Assembly (NCBI RefSeq): GCF_000721265.1
Contig: NZ_JOFZ01000008.1
Coordinates: 248,001-312,000, forward strand
Length of the DNA: 64,000 nt
Direction of reading: 5' to 3'
From: Streptomyces sp. NRRL F-5126
GTDB taxonomy: Bacteria > Actinomycetota > Actinomycetes > Streptomycetales > Streptomycetaceae
In this document: piece after piece, positions 32,597 through 41,739 of the stretch
How the letters are laid out: every line of letters begins with the position of its first letter
How positions within the stretch are numbered: position 1 is the stretch's first letter
Translations under genes and position numbers: made by a program
The notes under the pieces: model-generated
Told to the model about the DNA's origin: nothing
What the model saw: only the letters and a program-made list of their open reading frames with translations
Databases searched by the model: none

Positions 32597-34348
32597 GTGA
32601 GCACCGAGAACGAGGGCACTGCGGGCGAGGGCACGGAACGCCCCGCCACCCAGTCCGTACCTCCGGGGCCGGACGCCGCTCCTGACGGCGCCGCCGCTCG
32701 CGAGGCCACTCCGACGGCGGAGATCCCCCGCACGAACTCACCGGACGTCTCGTCCTCGTCCCCTTCTTCCCCCTCCGGTTCCCCCGCGGACGCATCCGGG
32801 GCTCCCGCGGACCGGGCAGCCACTCCCGCCGAGGGAGGCGACTCCCCCGCGGCGGCCCCGGCCTCCCCTGCGCCCTCGCCGGCGCCCGCGGCCCCGGCCC
32901 CGGCCCCCGGCCCGTACGCGAAGAACGAGCCGCCCACATCCGCGTCGCACGAGCAGGCGCCCTACGGCGCCTACGGGCAGGCGTCGGGCGGCGCCACCCC
33001 GCCCCCACCGAACCAGCCCCCGGCCGGCGGCTGGCCCCCGCCCGCCCCGCCCGCCTACCCCGCTTACGGGGCCCCCGGCGGCCAGGGCTACGGGGGCAGC
33101 GGCGGCTTCGGCGGCCCCGAAGGGCCCGGCGACCACGGCGGCGGCCCCGTCTGGGGCGCGCCCGAGCCCCAGCCCCCGCAGCGCGGCGGCCGCATCAGGG
33201 GCGGCCTGATCGCCGCGGTCATCGTCGGCGCGCTCGTCGCGGGCGGCATCGGCGGCGGCATCGGCTACTGGGCCGCGTCGAGCAGCGACGACGGCGGCGT
33301 CGGCTCGACGACGGTCGCCGCGGCCGACCTGCCCAAGGGCAAGGCGGCAGCCGGCTCGGTGGCCGCGGTCGCCCACAACTCGCTCCCGAGCGTCGTCACC
33401 ATCGACGCGACGAACGGCAACGGCAGCGGCGACACGGGCACCGGCTTCATCTTCGACAAGCAGGGCCACATCCTCACGAACAACCACGTGGTCGCGGACG
33501 CGGCGAGTGGCGGCAAGCTGACCGCCACGTTCTCGAACGGCAAGAAGTACACGGCGAAGGTCGTCGGCCGGGCCCAGGGCTACGACGTCGCCGTCATCAA
33601 GCTGGTGAACGCGCCCTCGGGCCTCAAGCCGCTGCCGCTCGGCAACTCCGACAAGGTCCAGGTCGGCGATGCGACGATCGCGATCGGCGCGCCCTTCGGC
33701 CTGTCCAACACGGTCACCACCGGCATCATCAGCGCCGAGCACCGGCCGGTCGTCTCGGGTGACGAGAGCGGCAACAGCACCTCGTACATGAGCGCGCTGC
33801 AAACCGACGCGTCCATCAACCCCGGCAACTCCGGCGGCCCGCTGCTCGACGCGCGCGGCGCGGTCATCGGCATCAACTCGGCGATCCAGCCGGGCGGCGG
33901 TGGCGGTGGCGGCGGCCTCGGCGGCAGCAGCAGCCAGCCGGGCTCGGTGGGCCTCGGCTTCGCGATCCCGATCAACCAGGCGGCCGGCGTCGCCCAGCAG
34001 CTGATCAAGACGGGCCAGCCGGTCTACCCGATCATCGGCGCCACGGTCACCATGGACTCCGGCCAGCAGCAGGGCGACCAGGGCGGCAACGGCGCGGTCA
34101 TCGCCTCCCAGGGCGTCGGCGGCAGCCAGGCGGTCACACCGGGCGGCCCCGCCGCGAAGGCGGGCCTGCGGTCGGGCGACGTGATCACGAAGTTCGACGG
34201 CACCGCGATCGACAGCGGCCCCACGCTGATCAGCGAGATCTGGACGCACAAGCCGGGCGACCAGGTCAAGCTGACGTACCAGCGCGACGGCCAGAGCCAC
34301 ACGGTGCAGGTGACGCTGGGCTCCCGCAAGGGCGACAGCAACAACTGA
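32597..34348 (+). CDS. HtrA/DegP-like membrane serine protease with PDZ domain
   Basis: A 583-residue protease. About 200 N-terminal residues are disordered and rich in Pro/Ala/Gly, facing the cytoplasm; one membrane helix (LIAAVIVGALVAGGIGGGIGYW, about 203-225) follows. The trypsin-like domain has His in NNHVVAD (about 297), Asp in YDVAVIKL and Ser in NPGNSGGPLL (about 411). A C-terminal PDZ domain (about 490-575) contains PAAKAGLRSGDVITKFDG. It should degrade or refold misfolded extracytoplasmic proteins. GTG start with AGGAG 9 nt upstream. Upstream DNA holds GGGTTAACCC at 32506-32515. Confidence 0.93.
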   Translation: MSTENEGTAGEGTERPATQSVPPGPDAAPDGAAAREATPTAEIPRTNSPDVSSSSPSSPSGSPADASGAPADRAATPAEGGDSPAAAPASPAPSPAPAAPAPAPGPYAKNEPPTSASHEQAPYGAYGQASGGATPPPPNQPPAGGWPPPAPPAYPAYGAPGGQGYGGSGGFGGPEGPGDHGGGPVWGAPEPQPPQRGGRIRGGLIAAVIVGALVAGGIGGGIGYWAASSSDDGGVGSTTVAAADLPKGKAAAGSVAAVAHNSLPSVVTIDATNGNGSGDTGTGFIFDKQGHILTNNHVVADAASGGKLTATFSNGKKYTAKVVGRAQGYDVAVIKLVNAPSGLKPLPLGNSDKVQVGDATIAIGAPFGLSNTVTTGIISAEHRPVVSGDESGNSTSYMSALQTDASINPGNSGGPLLDARGAVIGINSAIQPGGGGGGGGLGGSSSQPGSVGLGFAIPINQAAGVAQQLIKTGQPVYPIIGATVTMDSGQQQGDQGGNGAVIASQGVGGSQAVTPGGPAAKAGLRSGDVITKFDGTAIDSGPTLISEIWTHKPGDQVKLTYQRDGQSHTVQVTLGSRKGDSNN

Positions 34349-34360
34349 CGAGGACGGCCC

Positions 34361-34395
34361 CGGGCCCCGCGTCCCCACCGGGGGCGCGGGGCCCG
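34361..34395. terminator. Hairpin terminator between convergent htrA-like and dipZ-like genes
   Basis: Arms CGGGCCCCGCGTCCCC (34361-34376) and GGGGGCGCGGGGCCCG (34380-34395) form 15 of 16 pairs around a tiny loop. Placed between two convergent stops, suitable for both. Confidence 0.72.
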
Positions 34396-34441
34396 CGTGT
34401 TGAGCGCCGGGGCAGTTCCGCCGCAGGCGCCCGGCGACCCC

Positions 34442-36094
34442 TCACCCGAAGGTGAACGAATACGCGCTCAGCCCCGGCGACAGCTTCACTTCGAGAGTCC
34501 CGCTCGTCGGGCTGTCCCCGTGCACGACGGTGTAGATGTCCGGCGCCCCCGACACCGTCTGCGTCGTGGTCCTGCCGTCGAGCGTGGTGGTGATCGTCCC
34601 CGTACCGCTGACGTCGAGATAGACGTCGTCCGCCGAGAACGCGAGCTTGATCGCCGCGTCCTTCTTCGCCGTCAGGGACTCCTTGCCGACGGACCAGGTG
34701 CCGTCAAGCGCGAACGCGTTGCCCGGCACGGACGACGGTGCCGTGAACCGGCGCACGCCCTCGGAGAGCCGCCCGTCCACGAAGGACCCCGCACGCTCGG
34801 AGCCGAGGTACGTCTCGGGCGTCAAGTCCTGGTCGGTCGGCGTCGTGTCCGCTACGTGCGTGGCGGGCGGCAGGTGCACACCCGGGTGCGCGGCCGTCAG
34901 CAGCTGCCGGATCAGCCGCTCGCTCGTGTCGTACTCGCCCTCGCCGACCGCCACATGGCGCACCTCGCCCTTGGCGTCGATCAGGTACTCGGCGGGCCAG
35001 GAGTCGTTGCCGAAGCTGTTCCAGGTGGTGAACTTGTTGTCGAGCGCGATGGGATAGCGCATGTGCAGCCGCTTCGCCCCGGCGCGGACGTTGGCCGGCA
35101 CGTGCTCGAAGGCGTACTCGGGCGCGTGGACACCCACGACGACGAGCCCGTCCTTCTCATACTCCTGGTACCAGGCGTTGAGGTGCGGGATCGCCCGCTG
35201 GCAGTTGATGCACGAGTACGCCCAGAAGTCGACGAGCACGACCTTGCCCTTGAGCGCGCTCGCGGGCAGGGGCTTGCCGCCGGGGGTGTTGAACCACTGC
35301 TGGATGCCGGAGATCGCGGGCGCCTTGCCGCAGTCCGCGAGGTCGGGGGACGGCAGCATCGCGCAGTGCTGCAGCCCGGCGGCCTGCTCCTGCCCCAGCG
35401 CGCCGACGGCACCCGACTTGTCGAGCGCCTGGTTGAGTCGGCCCGTGTAGTCGGGCACGGCCCGCTGGAGCGCGTCGGTGACGTTGAAGGTGAGCGCCAC
35501 GGCCAGCCCGATCACGACGAGGCCCGCCACGAACCGCACCCGGCGCTGCCGCTCGCGGAACACCTTGACCCGCTCGGCGACGCCGCGGCCCGCGAGCGCG
35601 AAGAACAGCAGCGGCGCCGCGGTGCCGACGGCGAACGCCAGCGTCAGGGCGACGGTCCCGGCCCCGACGCGGTGCGTGGCGCCGGCGACGGTGATCGCGG
35701 CGAGCACGGGCCCCGCGCATGGCACGTAGACAGCGCCGAGCGCGAGCCCCAGCACGAAGTCGCCGCGCTCGCCCCTCACCCGCCGCTGCCCGATCCGCGC
35801 GAAGGGCCGCTCCAGCAGGTCCTGCACGCGGGGGAACATCATGGCGACGCCGAGCACCACGAGCACCACGAGCCCGGCCCACCGGATGATGTCCTGCGGC
35901 ACGGGCAGGGCGCTGACGACGAGCGTCCCGAGCAGCGTGAACACGCTGAAGCTGACCGCGAGCCCGGCGACGACGAGATACGGCCGCCGCCGCACGCCAC
36001 CCGTCATGAAGACGACGGGCAGCACGGGAAGGACGCAGGGGGAGATCCCGGTGACGAATCCGCCGACAAGTCCGATGAGTACCAAAGTGAGCAC
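34442..36094 (-). CDS. dipZ: DipZ-type CcdA-TlpA fusion, cytochrome c biogenesis/thiol-disulfide exchange
   Basis: A 550-residue fusion. The first 235 residues form a CcdA-like transmembrane electron channel with its cysteine signatures SPCVLPVLP and YVPCAGPVL and six or so helices. The second part is a TlpA-like thioredoxin domain outside the membrane with CxxC in [15 protein letters not shown] (about residue 295). The C-terminal 140 residues form a carbohydrate-module-like beta domain typical of DipZ. It carries reducing power to extracytoplasmic thiols. With the copper operon upstream in the window it could support oxidase assembly. GTG start gives the normal N terminus. Confidence 0.93.
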   Translation of the reverse strand: MLTLVLIGLVGGFVTGISPCVLPVLPVVFMTGGVRRRPYLVVAGLAVSFSVFTLLGTLVVSALPVPQDIIRWAGLVVLVVLGVAMMFPRVQDLLERPFARIGQRRVRGERGDFVLGLALGAVYVPCAGPVLAAITVAGATHRVGAGTVALTLAFAVGTAAPLLFFALAGRGVAERVKVFRERQRRVRFVAGLVVIGLAVALTFNVTDALQRAVPDYTGRLNQALDKSGAVGALGQEQAAGLQHCAMLPSPDLADCGKAPAISGIQQWFNTPGGKPLPASALKGKVVLVDFWAYSCINCQRAIPHLNAWYQEYEKDGLVVVGVHAPEYAFEHVPANVRAGAKRLHMRYPIALDNKFTTWNSFGNDSWPAEYLIDAKGEVRHVAVGEGEYDTSERLIRQLLTAAHPGVHLPPATHVADTTPTDQDLTPETYLGSERAGSFVDGRLSEGVRRFTAPSSVPGNAFALDGTWSVGKESLTAKKDAAIKLAFSADDVYLDVSGTGTITTTLDGRTTTQTVSGAPDIYTVVHGDSPTSGTLEVKLSPGLSAYSFTFG

Positions 36095-36434
36095 GGACTC
36101 ACGCTAGTTCGGCGCGCGGCGTCCCGGGACCGCCAGGCTGCCCGTACGGCCATGTTTCACCAAACGGTAAGGACCCGCAGGACTCAGCCCTGGCCGTCGT
36201 CCTCACGCCGATACCGCCGAGACCCGTTCCGCCGGACGCCGGGTCATCCCCGGCCGCCGCCCCGAACGGCCCCGGAAGCACTCTGTGCGGCGTCACCGGC
36301 AGCCCTGGACACTCCCTCGACGGACTGGCCGACGCACTCACCAACGCCCTTCCCCGCCCCCTGGCCCCCAGCCCCCGCCCGGCATCACCAGAACCGCCAT
36401 AAAACGGACGATCGCCCCGCGCGCCGTGAAGAGC
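36095..36434. other. Spacer upstream of the MerR-type promoter
   Basis: About 340 bp without a credible gene; Pro/Arg-rich frames are compositional. It separates the divergent dipZ gene from the promoter at 36435. Confidence 0.5.
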
Positions 36435-36465
36435 TTGACCTGGAGTGCACTCCAGGTCCTACGTT
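36435..36465 (+). promoter_or_regulatory. MerR-family promoter/operator with 19-bp spacer
   Basis: A -35 box TTGACC (36435-36440), a 19-bp spacer (36441-36459) and a -10 box TACGTT (36460-36465). Superimposed on it is a perfect 22-bp palindrome at 36437-36458 with half-site GACCTGGAGTG. Overlong 19-bp spacing with a dyad between the boxes is the hallmark of MerR-activated promoters, where the regulator twists the DNA. It drives the gene starting at 36502. No MerR gene is in the window near it. Confidence 0.88.
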
Positions 36466-36501
36466 CTCGGGCAGCCCCTGCCGCGACAACGAAGGACGAG
36501 C

Positions 36502-36930
36502 ATGAGCGACGAAACCCCCGCCCGCGCCACGACCGCCGAGACCCGCGAGGACCGCTTCGAGCGCGGCATGGAGGTGCTGGACAGCGTCGACGGCGAGGTG
36601 GGCCGCAAGGTCGTCGACTCCCTGGCCGATGTCTCCCCGGAACTCGGCCACCAGGTGGTCGCCTGGGCGTTCGGCGACATCTACAGCCGCCCGGGCCTGG
36701 CCCCACGCGACCGCCAGTTGGTGACGCTAGGCATGCTGACGGCCCTCGGCGGCTGCGAACCGCAACTGGAGGTGCACATCAACGCGGCCCTCAACGTCGG
36801 CCTGACCCCGGACGAAGTGGTCGAGGCCCTGCTCCACGCGTCGGTCTACTGCGGCATGCCCAGGGCCCTGAACGCCACGGCGGTGGCCAAGAAGGTCTTC
36901 GCAACGCGAGGCACCCACCCCATCACGTGA
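36502..36930 (+). CDS. Carboxymuconolactone decarboxylase family (AhpD-like) protein
   Basis: A 142-residue CMD-family protein. The family core appears as RDRQLVTLGMLTALGGCEPQLEVHINAALNVGL, with motifs HINAALN and EALLHASVYCGMPRALNA. The AhpD CxxC is not present: cysteines are single (GGCEP, VYCGMP), so it is more like the decarboxylase branch than the thiol peroxidase branch. Placed behind a MerR-type promoter, it probably answers a small-molecule or redox signal. GAAGGACGAG precedes the ATG. Confidence 0.85.
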   Translation: MSDETPARATTAETREDRFERGMEVLDSVDGEVGRKVVDSLADVSPELGHQVVAWAFGDIYSRPGLAPRDRQLVTLGMLTALGGCEPQLEVHINAALNVGLTPDEVVEALLHASVYCGMPRALNATAVAKKVFATRGTHPIT

Positions 36931-37024
36931 CGCCAGGACCGCGCACGCGGCCGAAGGCCACCACCACGAGGACGCACCACACGTTAAGCTGTGCCTGCCC
37001 CACTGCAGGCAAGTCGCGGGGCAA

Positions 37025-37111
37025 GGTGGGTTGCCCGAGCGGCCTAAGGGAACGGTCTTGAAAACCGTCGAGGCGGCAACGTCTCCGTGGGTTCAAATCC
37101 CACACCCACCG
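37025..37111 (+). tRNA. tRNA-Ser (anticodon UGA)
   Basis: A class II tRNA of 87 nt. The acceptor arms GGTGGGT (37025-37031) and ACCCACC (37104-37110) pair perfectly with discriminator G; the anticodon stem ACGGT/ACCGT encloses loop CTTGAAA with anticodon TGA; a long variable arm follows; the T arm is GTGGG-TTCAAAT-CCCAC. CCA is not encoded (GCA follows). Reads UCA and related serine codons. Confidence 0.95.
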
Positions 37112-37118
37112 CAGGTGA

Positions 37119-37153
37119 ACGGCCCCTGACCAGCTAAGACGGTCGGGGGCCGT
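37119..37153 (+). terminator. Terminator of tRNA-Ser(UGA)
   Basis: Inverted repeat ACGGCCCCTGACC (37119-37131) and GGTCGGGGGCCGT (37141-37153) with one wobble, 9-nt loop, starting 8 nt after the tRNA. Confidence 0.75.
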
Positions 37154-37294
37154 CGTCATGACCTGTACCCGTCCGGCATTGCTGTGCTCCTGCTTTCCCT
37201 CTCCATCAGGCACGGATGGGGGTGCACGGGGGCACGGGGCAACGCGCCTGTTGCACCATTCCCACGGGGCGGCCCGTCCCGACACAATGTCGCG

Positions 37295-38656
37295 ATGATG
37301 CTGATCAATCACGACTACCGGAGGCTGTGGGCGGGCCAGTTGGTGTCGCAGTCCGGCGACTTCGTCTTCAGCACGACGTTGTCGCTCTGGATCGGCACGG
37401 TCTTGCTGAAGAACACGTCGTACGCCCCCGCAGGCGTCTCGGCACTCGTAGCGGTCGTAGCCGTGGGCACGCTGACCGTCGGGCCGCTCGCCGGAGTGTT
37501 CGTCGATCGATGGGATCGCCGGCGCACCATGCTCGCGGCGGATCTTGCACGGGCAGCGCTCGTCGCGGTGCTGACGGTGCTGGCCTTCCTGCCCGTCGGG
37601 ACTGTGCCGGAGACCGGTCTCCTCGTGGCCGCGTACTCGACGGTGCTGCTCACTACGTGCGCCGCCCAGTTCTTCAACCCGGCCCGGTTCGCCCTCATCG
37701 GCGACGTGGTCGGTTCGCAGGACAGGGCGAGGGCCGCCGGTATCGGTCAGGCCACTCAGGCCATCGCCGGCATCGCCGGGCCGCCACTGGCAGCGCCCCT
37801 GTTGTTCACGATCGGTGTGCAGTGGGCGCTACTGCTCAATTCGCTCTCATTCTTGGCGTCCTTCGCCGCCATACGCGCCGTGCGTCCACCTGCCCGGCCC
37901 GCGACCGCCGCTGCCCCTGGAGCCGGGCGGGGGTTCGCAGGTTTTGCCGCGGAGTTGACCGCTGGCCTACGGCTCGTAGCCGCCAGCCGCACGGTCACCG
38001 TGCTGATCACGACGGTCGTCCTGGTCACCGTTGGCGCCGATGCCCTCAACTCTCTCAACGTGTTCTTCGTGTCCGACAACCTCCACGCGGCCTCGCGCTG
38101 GTACGGGACGCTGGAGATGGCGATGGGTTTCGGGCTGATAGCCGGTGCGCTGCTGGCGACCCGGCTGGCGGACCGGATCGGTGCGCGGCGTGTCTTCTCG
38201 CTGGGGCTGCTGCTGACCGGGGTCGGTATCGTCGTGTATTCACGGCTTGGCTCGCTGGGCCTCGCGCTCATCACGTTGACGGTTGTCGGCCTGCCGCTCG
38301 CGGCGGTCAACACCGCCCTCACCCCCATCCTCCTGGCAGAAGTCCCTCGCTCACACCTCGGCCGGGTCATCGCGGTATGCAATCCATGCCAGCAGATCGG
38401 CGCGCTGGTCGGCGTATCACTGGCCGGCTGGCTCGCCAGCGGCCCCCTGCGCGACTTCCACTCGAGCCCCGCAGGACTGCACCTCGGCCGGATCGACACG
38501 ATCTTCACGGCGGCTGGACTTCTGGTGATTGCCGGAGGGGCGTACGCGGCTGTGGCGCTACGTTCCGGGCACCGGACTCTGGTCGAGGACCGTCCCGGCC
38601 ACGACCCGGAACGGGGCTCCGGGGCCGACACTCTCCAGGACACCGGCCCGGCCTGA
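37295..38656 (+). CDS. Major facilitator superfamily efflux transporter
   Basis: A 453-residue MFS protein with about 12 membrane helices. The loop 2-3 motif is seen as GPLAGVFVDRWDRRRTMLAAD, and the second half repeats it as ATRLADRIGARRVFSLG. The layout matches the MFS_3/EntS-like drug or metabolite exporters common in actinobacteria. Substrate unknown. ATG at 37295 or 37298; no clear ribosome site. It starts 180 bp after tRNA-Ser, at the edge of an accessory stretch, and its codon bias is a little weaker than that of core genes. Confidence 0.85.
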   Translation: MMLINHDYRRLWAGQLVSQSGDFVFSTTLSLWIGTVLLKNTSYAPAGVSALVAVVAVGTLTVGPLAGVFVDRWDRRRTMLAADLARAALVAVLTVLAFLPVGTVPETGLLVAAYSTVLLTTCAAQFFNPARFALIGDVVGSQDRARAAGIGQATQAIAGIAGPPLAAPLLFTIGVQWALLLNSLSFLASFAAIRAVRPPARPATAAAPGAGRGFAGFAAELTAGLRLVAASRTVTVLITTVVLVTVGADALNSLNVFFVSDNLHAASRWYGTLEMAMGFGLIAGALLATRLADRIGARRVFSLGLLLTGVGIVVYSRLGSLGLALITLTVVGLPLAAVNTALTPILLAEVPRSHLGRVIAVCNPCQQIGALVGVSLAGWLASGPLRDFHSSPAGLHLGRIDTIFTAAGLLVIAGGAYAAVALRSGHRTLVEDRPGHDPERGSGADTLQDTGPA

Positions 38657-38699
38657 GCACGGCGACGAACATCCGAGGGCGCAACGGTGAGGACAGCCC

Positions 38700-38898
38700 C
38701 AGTTCGGATGCTTACACCTGGTTGCAGGACTCGCTCTTCGCCGAGTCATGGCAGCAGGTCGTGGATGTGGTGGCCGAGGCCGATCGATTCGGGCTCCTCG
38801 CCATCCACGGCCTGATGGCCGCTGCCGCGCACCGGCTCGGCCACGCGAGCCTGCGCGTAGCTACCCGGCATTACGCCCGTCCGGCGGCCCGGTCGTGA
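38700..38898 (+). pseudogene. Remnant of a tyrosine recombinase C terminus
   Basis: A 65-codon open stretch ending at TGA 38896-38898 with no start of its own. Its end, AAAAHRLGHASLRVATRHYARP, matches the C-terminal active-site box of phage/ICE integrases: HxLGH followed about ten residues later by the nucleophilic tyrosine. The domain's upstream catalytic Arg and core-binding region are absent. The remnant lies 1.6 kb from a tRNA-Ser gene, the usual landing site of such elements. The end overlaps the opposite-strand gene by 28 bp. Assignment rests on about 20 residues only. Confidence 0.5.
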
Positions 38899-39395
38899 CG
38901 ACCAGATGGCGGGGTCGGAGGCGGCGTCGTCGTGGGGTCTTCCCCGGCGAGTTTGCCGGCGAGCCGCTGTATCGCCGATCGGATGCCGTGTCCGTAGGCG
39001 TCATCGTTGAGCGCGTCGAGGTGCTCTTGGGCCTGGGCCAGGTGCGCGCGGGCCTGCGCGATGTCTTCGAGTTTGTGGAAGTCCGCGGCGAGGTTGAGGT
39101 GCAGGGACGGGTGGAACCCGCGGATGGCCAGGGAGGAGTCATGCTGCTTGGCCCGGTCGTCGGTGATCGATGCGGCGGCGTCCAAGGCACGCAGATCCCA
39201 GGCCAGTTCGTCCCGTAGGTTTTGCTGGAGATCGGCCATGTAGTGGGCGAGGACGCAGCGGTGGAACGGGTCGCCGTCCGAGGCGATTTCCGCCCAGATC
39301 TCGGTGAACCGCTGCCGGGCACCATCGAGGTCGCCCGCCTGCTGCAGTGCCATGGCTTCCTCGATGCGCTTCATGGTCCTGTCCTCGGTGGTCAC
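38871..39395 (-). CDS. Small helical (TPR-like) hypothetical protein
   Basis: A 174-residue protein, alpha-helical throughout, with TPR-like pairs (RIEEAMALQQAGDLDGARQRF, ADLQQNLRDELAWDLRAL, LAADFHKLEDIAQARAHLAQA). The tail is Pro/Thr-rich. Proteins with this N terminus occur widely in streptomycetes as far as I recall, with no known role; they may count as workload or scaffold adaptors. ATG 39395; ATG 39374 also possible. Confidence 0.65.
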   Translation of the reverse strand: MTTEDRTMKRIEEAMALQQAGDLDGARQRFTEIWAEIASDGDPFHRCVLAHYMADLQQNLRDELAWDLRALDAAASITDDRAKQHDSSLAIRGFHPSLHLNLAADFHKLEDIAQARAHLAQAQEHLDALNDDAYGHGIRSAIQRLAGKLAGEDPTTTPPPTPPSGRHDRAAGRA

Positions 39396-39917
39396 GGCAG
39401 CCTCTCCGTCGCTTGTCGGTGATTGCGAGGAAGCGTAGGGGCAGCCAGTGACAATGACCGGGACCGGACCAGTTTCCCTCGGAAGCGAACCTCGCAGAGA
39501 TCAAAGTGCTCCTCCAGCGCGGAACTGATCAGGAGTGGCGGCACACGGAGGAAGCCTGCGTCACGGAAGCTTGGCTGACCACCGAGGGTGGTTGACCCCA
39601 CCGGACCCCGTACCGCGTGCATGCCCCAACGGGCGGGGATCCGGGGGGAACCACGGCGTTCGACCGGCGCGGAACTGTCCCATGACCAGAGGGAGCTGTG
39701 GGGTGCCAGGGTGCGCACACGGGGGCTTAGGGGTGTGGGTCGGGTGACGGGGGCGTGGAGGGGGTTGGGGGCGGTGTGAGGGGAGCGGTCCCGGGTGCGG
39801 TGCGGACCGCCGGGGTGTGGTGGGGTTCCTGCAACCGCTCGGTCCTCGGGCCTGTCGTAGCGGGGGACAGACGCAGACGCGAGAGCTGTGGTCGGCATGC
39901 GTGAGGAGTGGACAGCC
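39396..39917. other. Gene-free spacer with G-rich tract
   Basis: No gene seen in about 520 bp. It holds a small hairpin ACCACC-GAG-GGTGGT at 39577-39591 and a strand-asymmetric G-rich run (about 39720-39785) with many blocks of three to five Gs, which could fold into a G-quadruplex. The ribosome site GAGGAG for the next gene is at the right end. Confidence 0.5.
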
Positions 39918-40604
39918 ATGGCAGGACCGGAGTTGGGGAAGAGGGCCACGGGGCTGCTGGCCGCGGGCGCGCTGCTGGCGGCGGCGCCGCTGATGGCCGC
40001 CTGCGGCGGGGATTCCGACAGCGCCTCGGGCGCCGCGTCCCCGTCCGCCTCGGCGAGTGTGTCGAGCAGCCCGTCCGATTCGTCCGGCTCCGGCTCCGAC
40101 TCCGGGGCCGGCGGCGAATCGGGAACGCCGGCGGACGGCCAGTCCACGGCCTCGGGCGTAGTCGCATCCTGGGTCAGTGCGGTCATCGCCAAGGACGCCA
40201 AGCAGGTCTGCCGGCTGTCCGTGGCGCCGGGCAGCAAGTCGGACCCGAAGCCCGCCACTGCCCAGACCTGCACCGAGGCCACGCTGAAGCAACTGGAGGT
40301 CGGGCTGCCGAGCATGAGCGAGGCCTTCAGCCCGAAGGGCAGCTCGGGCACGCCGCAGGTGCAGGTGGACGCGCCCGAGCCGAAGGGCGATTCGGTGACC
40401 GTTCCCTCCGTGAAGATCAAGGTCGACGGGCAGCGGCTCCGGGCGATCCTGGTGTCCCGCTCAAAGGGCGTGGAAACCAAGTCGTTCAGGGCCAAGGCGA
40501 AGGCCGACCGTATCGACGGCAAGTGGTACATCGGCGACTTCGACATGGGCTCCAGCGGGTCCCAAACGATCCAGCCGAAGCCGCAGAAGACGCAGGGTCG
40601 GTGA
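39918..40604 (+). CDS. Secreted lipoprotein with Ser/Gly linker
   Basis: A 228-residue lipoprotein from ATG 39918 (GAGGAG 9 nt upstream). Lipobox MAAC, Cys about 22, then about 45 residues of Ser/Gly/Asp/Ala linker and a globular domain with two cysteines (KQVCRLSV, AQTCTEA) and an NTF2-like lumazine-binding look (VASWVSAVIAKDAKQVC, KADRIDGKWYIGDFD). Function not known. It is in the accessory stretch with two other small lipoproteins. Confidence 0.8.
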   Translation: MAGPELGKRATGLLAAGALLAAAPLMAACGGDSDSASGAASPSASASVSSSPSDSSGSGSDSGAGGESGTPADGQSTASGVVASWVSAVIAKDAKQVCRLSVAPGSKSDPKPATAQTCTEATLKQLEVGLPSMSEAFSPKGSSGTPQVQVDAPEPKGDSVTVPSVKIKVDGQRLRAILVSRSKGVETKSFRAKAKADRIDGKWYIGDFDMGSSGSQTIQPKPQKTQGR

Positions 40605-40731
40605 GCGGGGGCCCTCGGCAGGTGAAGACGGGGGCTGCGCTTGGTCCGCAGAGGGCCAACGGGCGATGAGTGATCCCATGATGGCTCTGGCCGCAGGGCG
40701 GAGGAGCGGGGCGCGCACTCAGTACCGCGGG

Positions 40732-41319
40732 TCAGTGGCCGCCACTGGGGATGTCGCAGCCGGAGTGGTCGGGGTAGCCGCCGAAGGCGTGCGCTTGCGT
40801 GACGTCGCGGCTCATGGTGCCCTCGACGCACACCGGGGAGGCATTGACCTCGACAAGGAAGCTCACCCCGGTAGGACCGTTCTGATACGACTCCACCGAG
40901 TCGGCGGGGTAACCAAGGCCGGTGAGCGCGCTGCGGGTGCTTGCCGGGGCGAAGTCGCCGCGCTTGCGCAGCGGTTCGAGCGCCTTCTCGATACGGCCGA
41001 CGGCCGCGAGTCCGTCGCAGCGGCTCTGCCCGTACAGGGGGAAGGGGATCCGGAACCCATGGTTCTCGGCGTAATGGTCGCCCGGCGCGGCCGAAACCGA
41101 ATTGGCCGAGGTCGTCGGTGTGGGCGTGGCCGTCTCCCCGGGGCACGGGAAGTTCGCCGGCGTGCTCGGCGTCGATATCCCGGTCGGTGTGGGGTGGCTG
41201 CTCCGGTACGCGTCGCCGGCGCTCTCCGGTCGCTGCGTTCCGCAGCCTGCCGTCAGTAGGGCAAGCATCGCCAGCGGCAGTGCCCCGCGCTGGACCTTCA
41301 TCGTCCTGGTCACCGTCAT
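40732..41319 (-). CDS. Small secreted lipoprotein
   Basis: A 195-residue lipoprotein (ATG 41319; ATG 41301 possible). Lipobox LTAGC with Cys near residue 26; a Thr/Pro/Ser-rich linker to about 65; then a domain with four cysteines (FPCPGE, SRCDGL, SPVCVEG, SGCDIP) likely forming two disulfides. I do not recognise the family. Convergent with the preceding lipoprotein gene. Confidence 0.72.
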   Translation of the reverse strand: MTVTRTMKVQRGALPLAMLALLTAGCGTQRPESAGDAYRSSHPTPTGISTPSTPANFPCPGETATPTPTTSANSVSAAPGDHYAENHGFRIPFPLYGQSRCDGLAAVGRIEKALEPLRKRGDFAPASTRSALTGLGYPADSVESYQNGPTGVSFLVEVNASPVCVEGTMSRDVTQAHAFGGYPDHSGCDIPSGGH

Positions 41320-41406
41320 GTACCGATCATTGCCTACGGCGGCGGTGACCATCCTGAGTCGTCCTACTTAGGTCGGTGGTTCGGTTTCACCGGGCAGAGC
41401 TCGCGG

Positions 41407-41739
41407 TCAGCTCATGCACGAGCCCTCCTCCGGGGCGTCCTCCCAGGTGTGTTGCTCGGTGTGGCCGACGAACAGGCAGCAGCCCTCGCCGTCAGGTCCG
41501 GGGGCAGAAATCTGGCAGTCCGGCAGGACGATCAGGTCCACCTCGGACTTCCCCTGCCAGCGAAGCCACAGCGCCGTCCCGTACTCGTCCAGGTCACCGA
41601 TCAGGCCGAAGTGTTCGGTGTCCTCGCCGTGCGTGGGCAACTGGCACCGCACGGCCCTGTCGACGCACTCCGCTGCCGACCTCTCCCGCGCTTCCCGCGC
41701 CACGTTCAACGGCACCGAGCGCCAGTGCGTGCAGCGCAT
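41407..41739 (-). CDS. Hypothetical small acidic protein, coupled to upstream gene
   Basis: A 110-residue protein starting at ATG 41739 whose A is also the last base of the preceding gene's TGA (TGATG overlap). It contains hydrophobic strands in a mostly polar sequence (FGLIGDLDEYGTALWLRW, VDLIVLPDCQI) and five cysteines. Family not recognised. Second gene of a two-gene unit divergent from a TPR/HTH regulator, so probably controlled by it. Confidence 0.6.
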   Translation of the reverse strand: MRCTHWRSVPLNVAREARERSAAECVDRAVRCQLPTHGEDTEHFGLIGDLDEYGTALWLRWQGKSEVDLIVLPDCQISAPGPDGEGCCLFVGHTEQHTWEDAPEEGSCMS

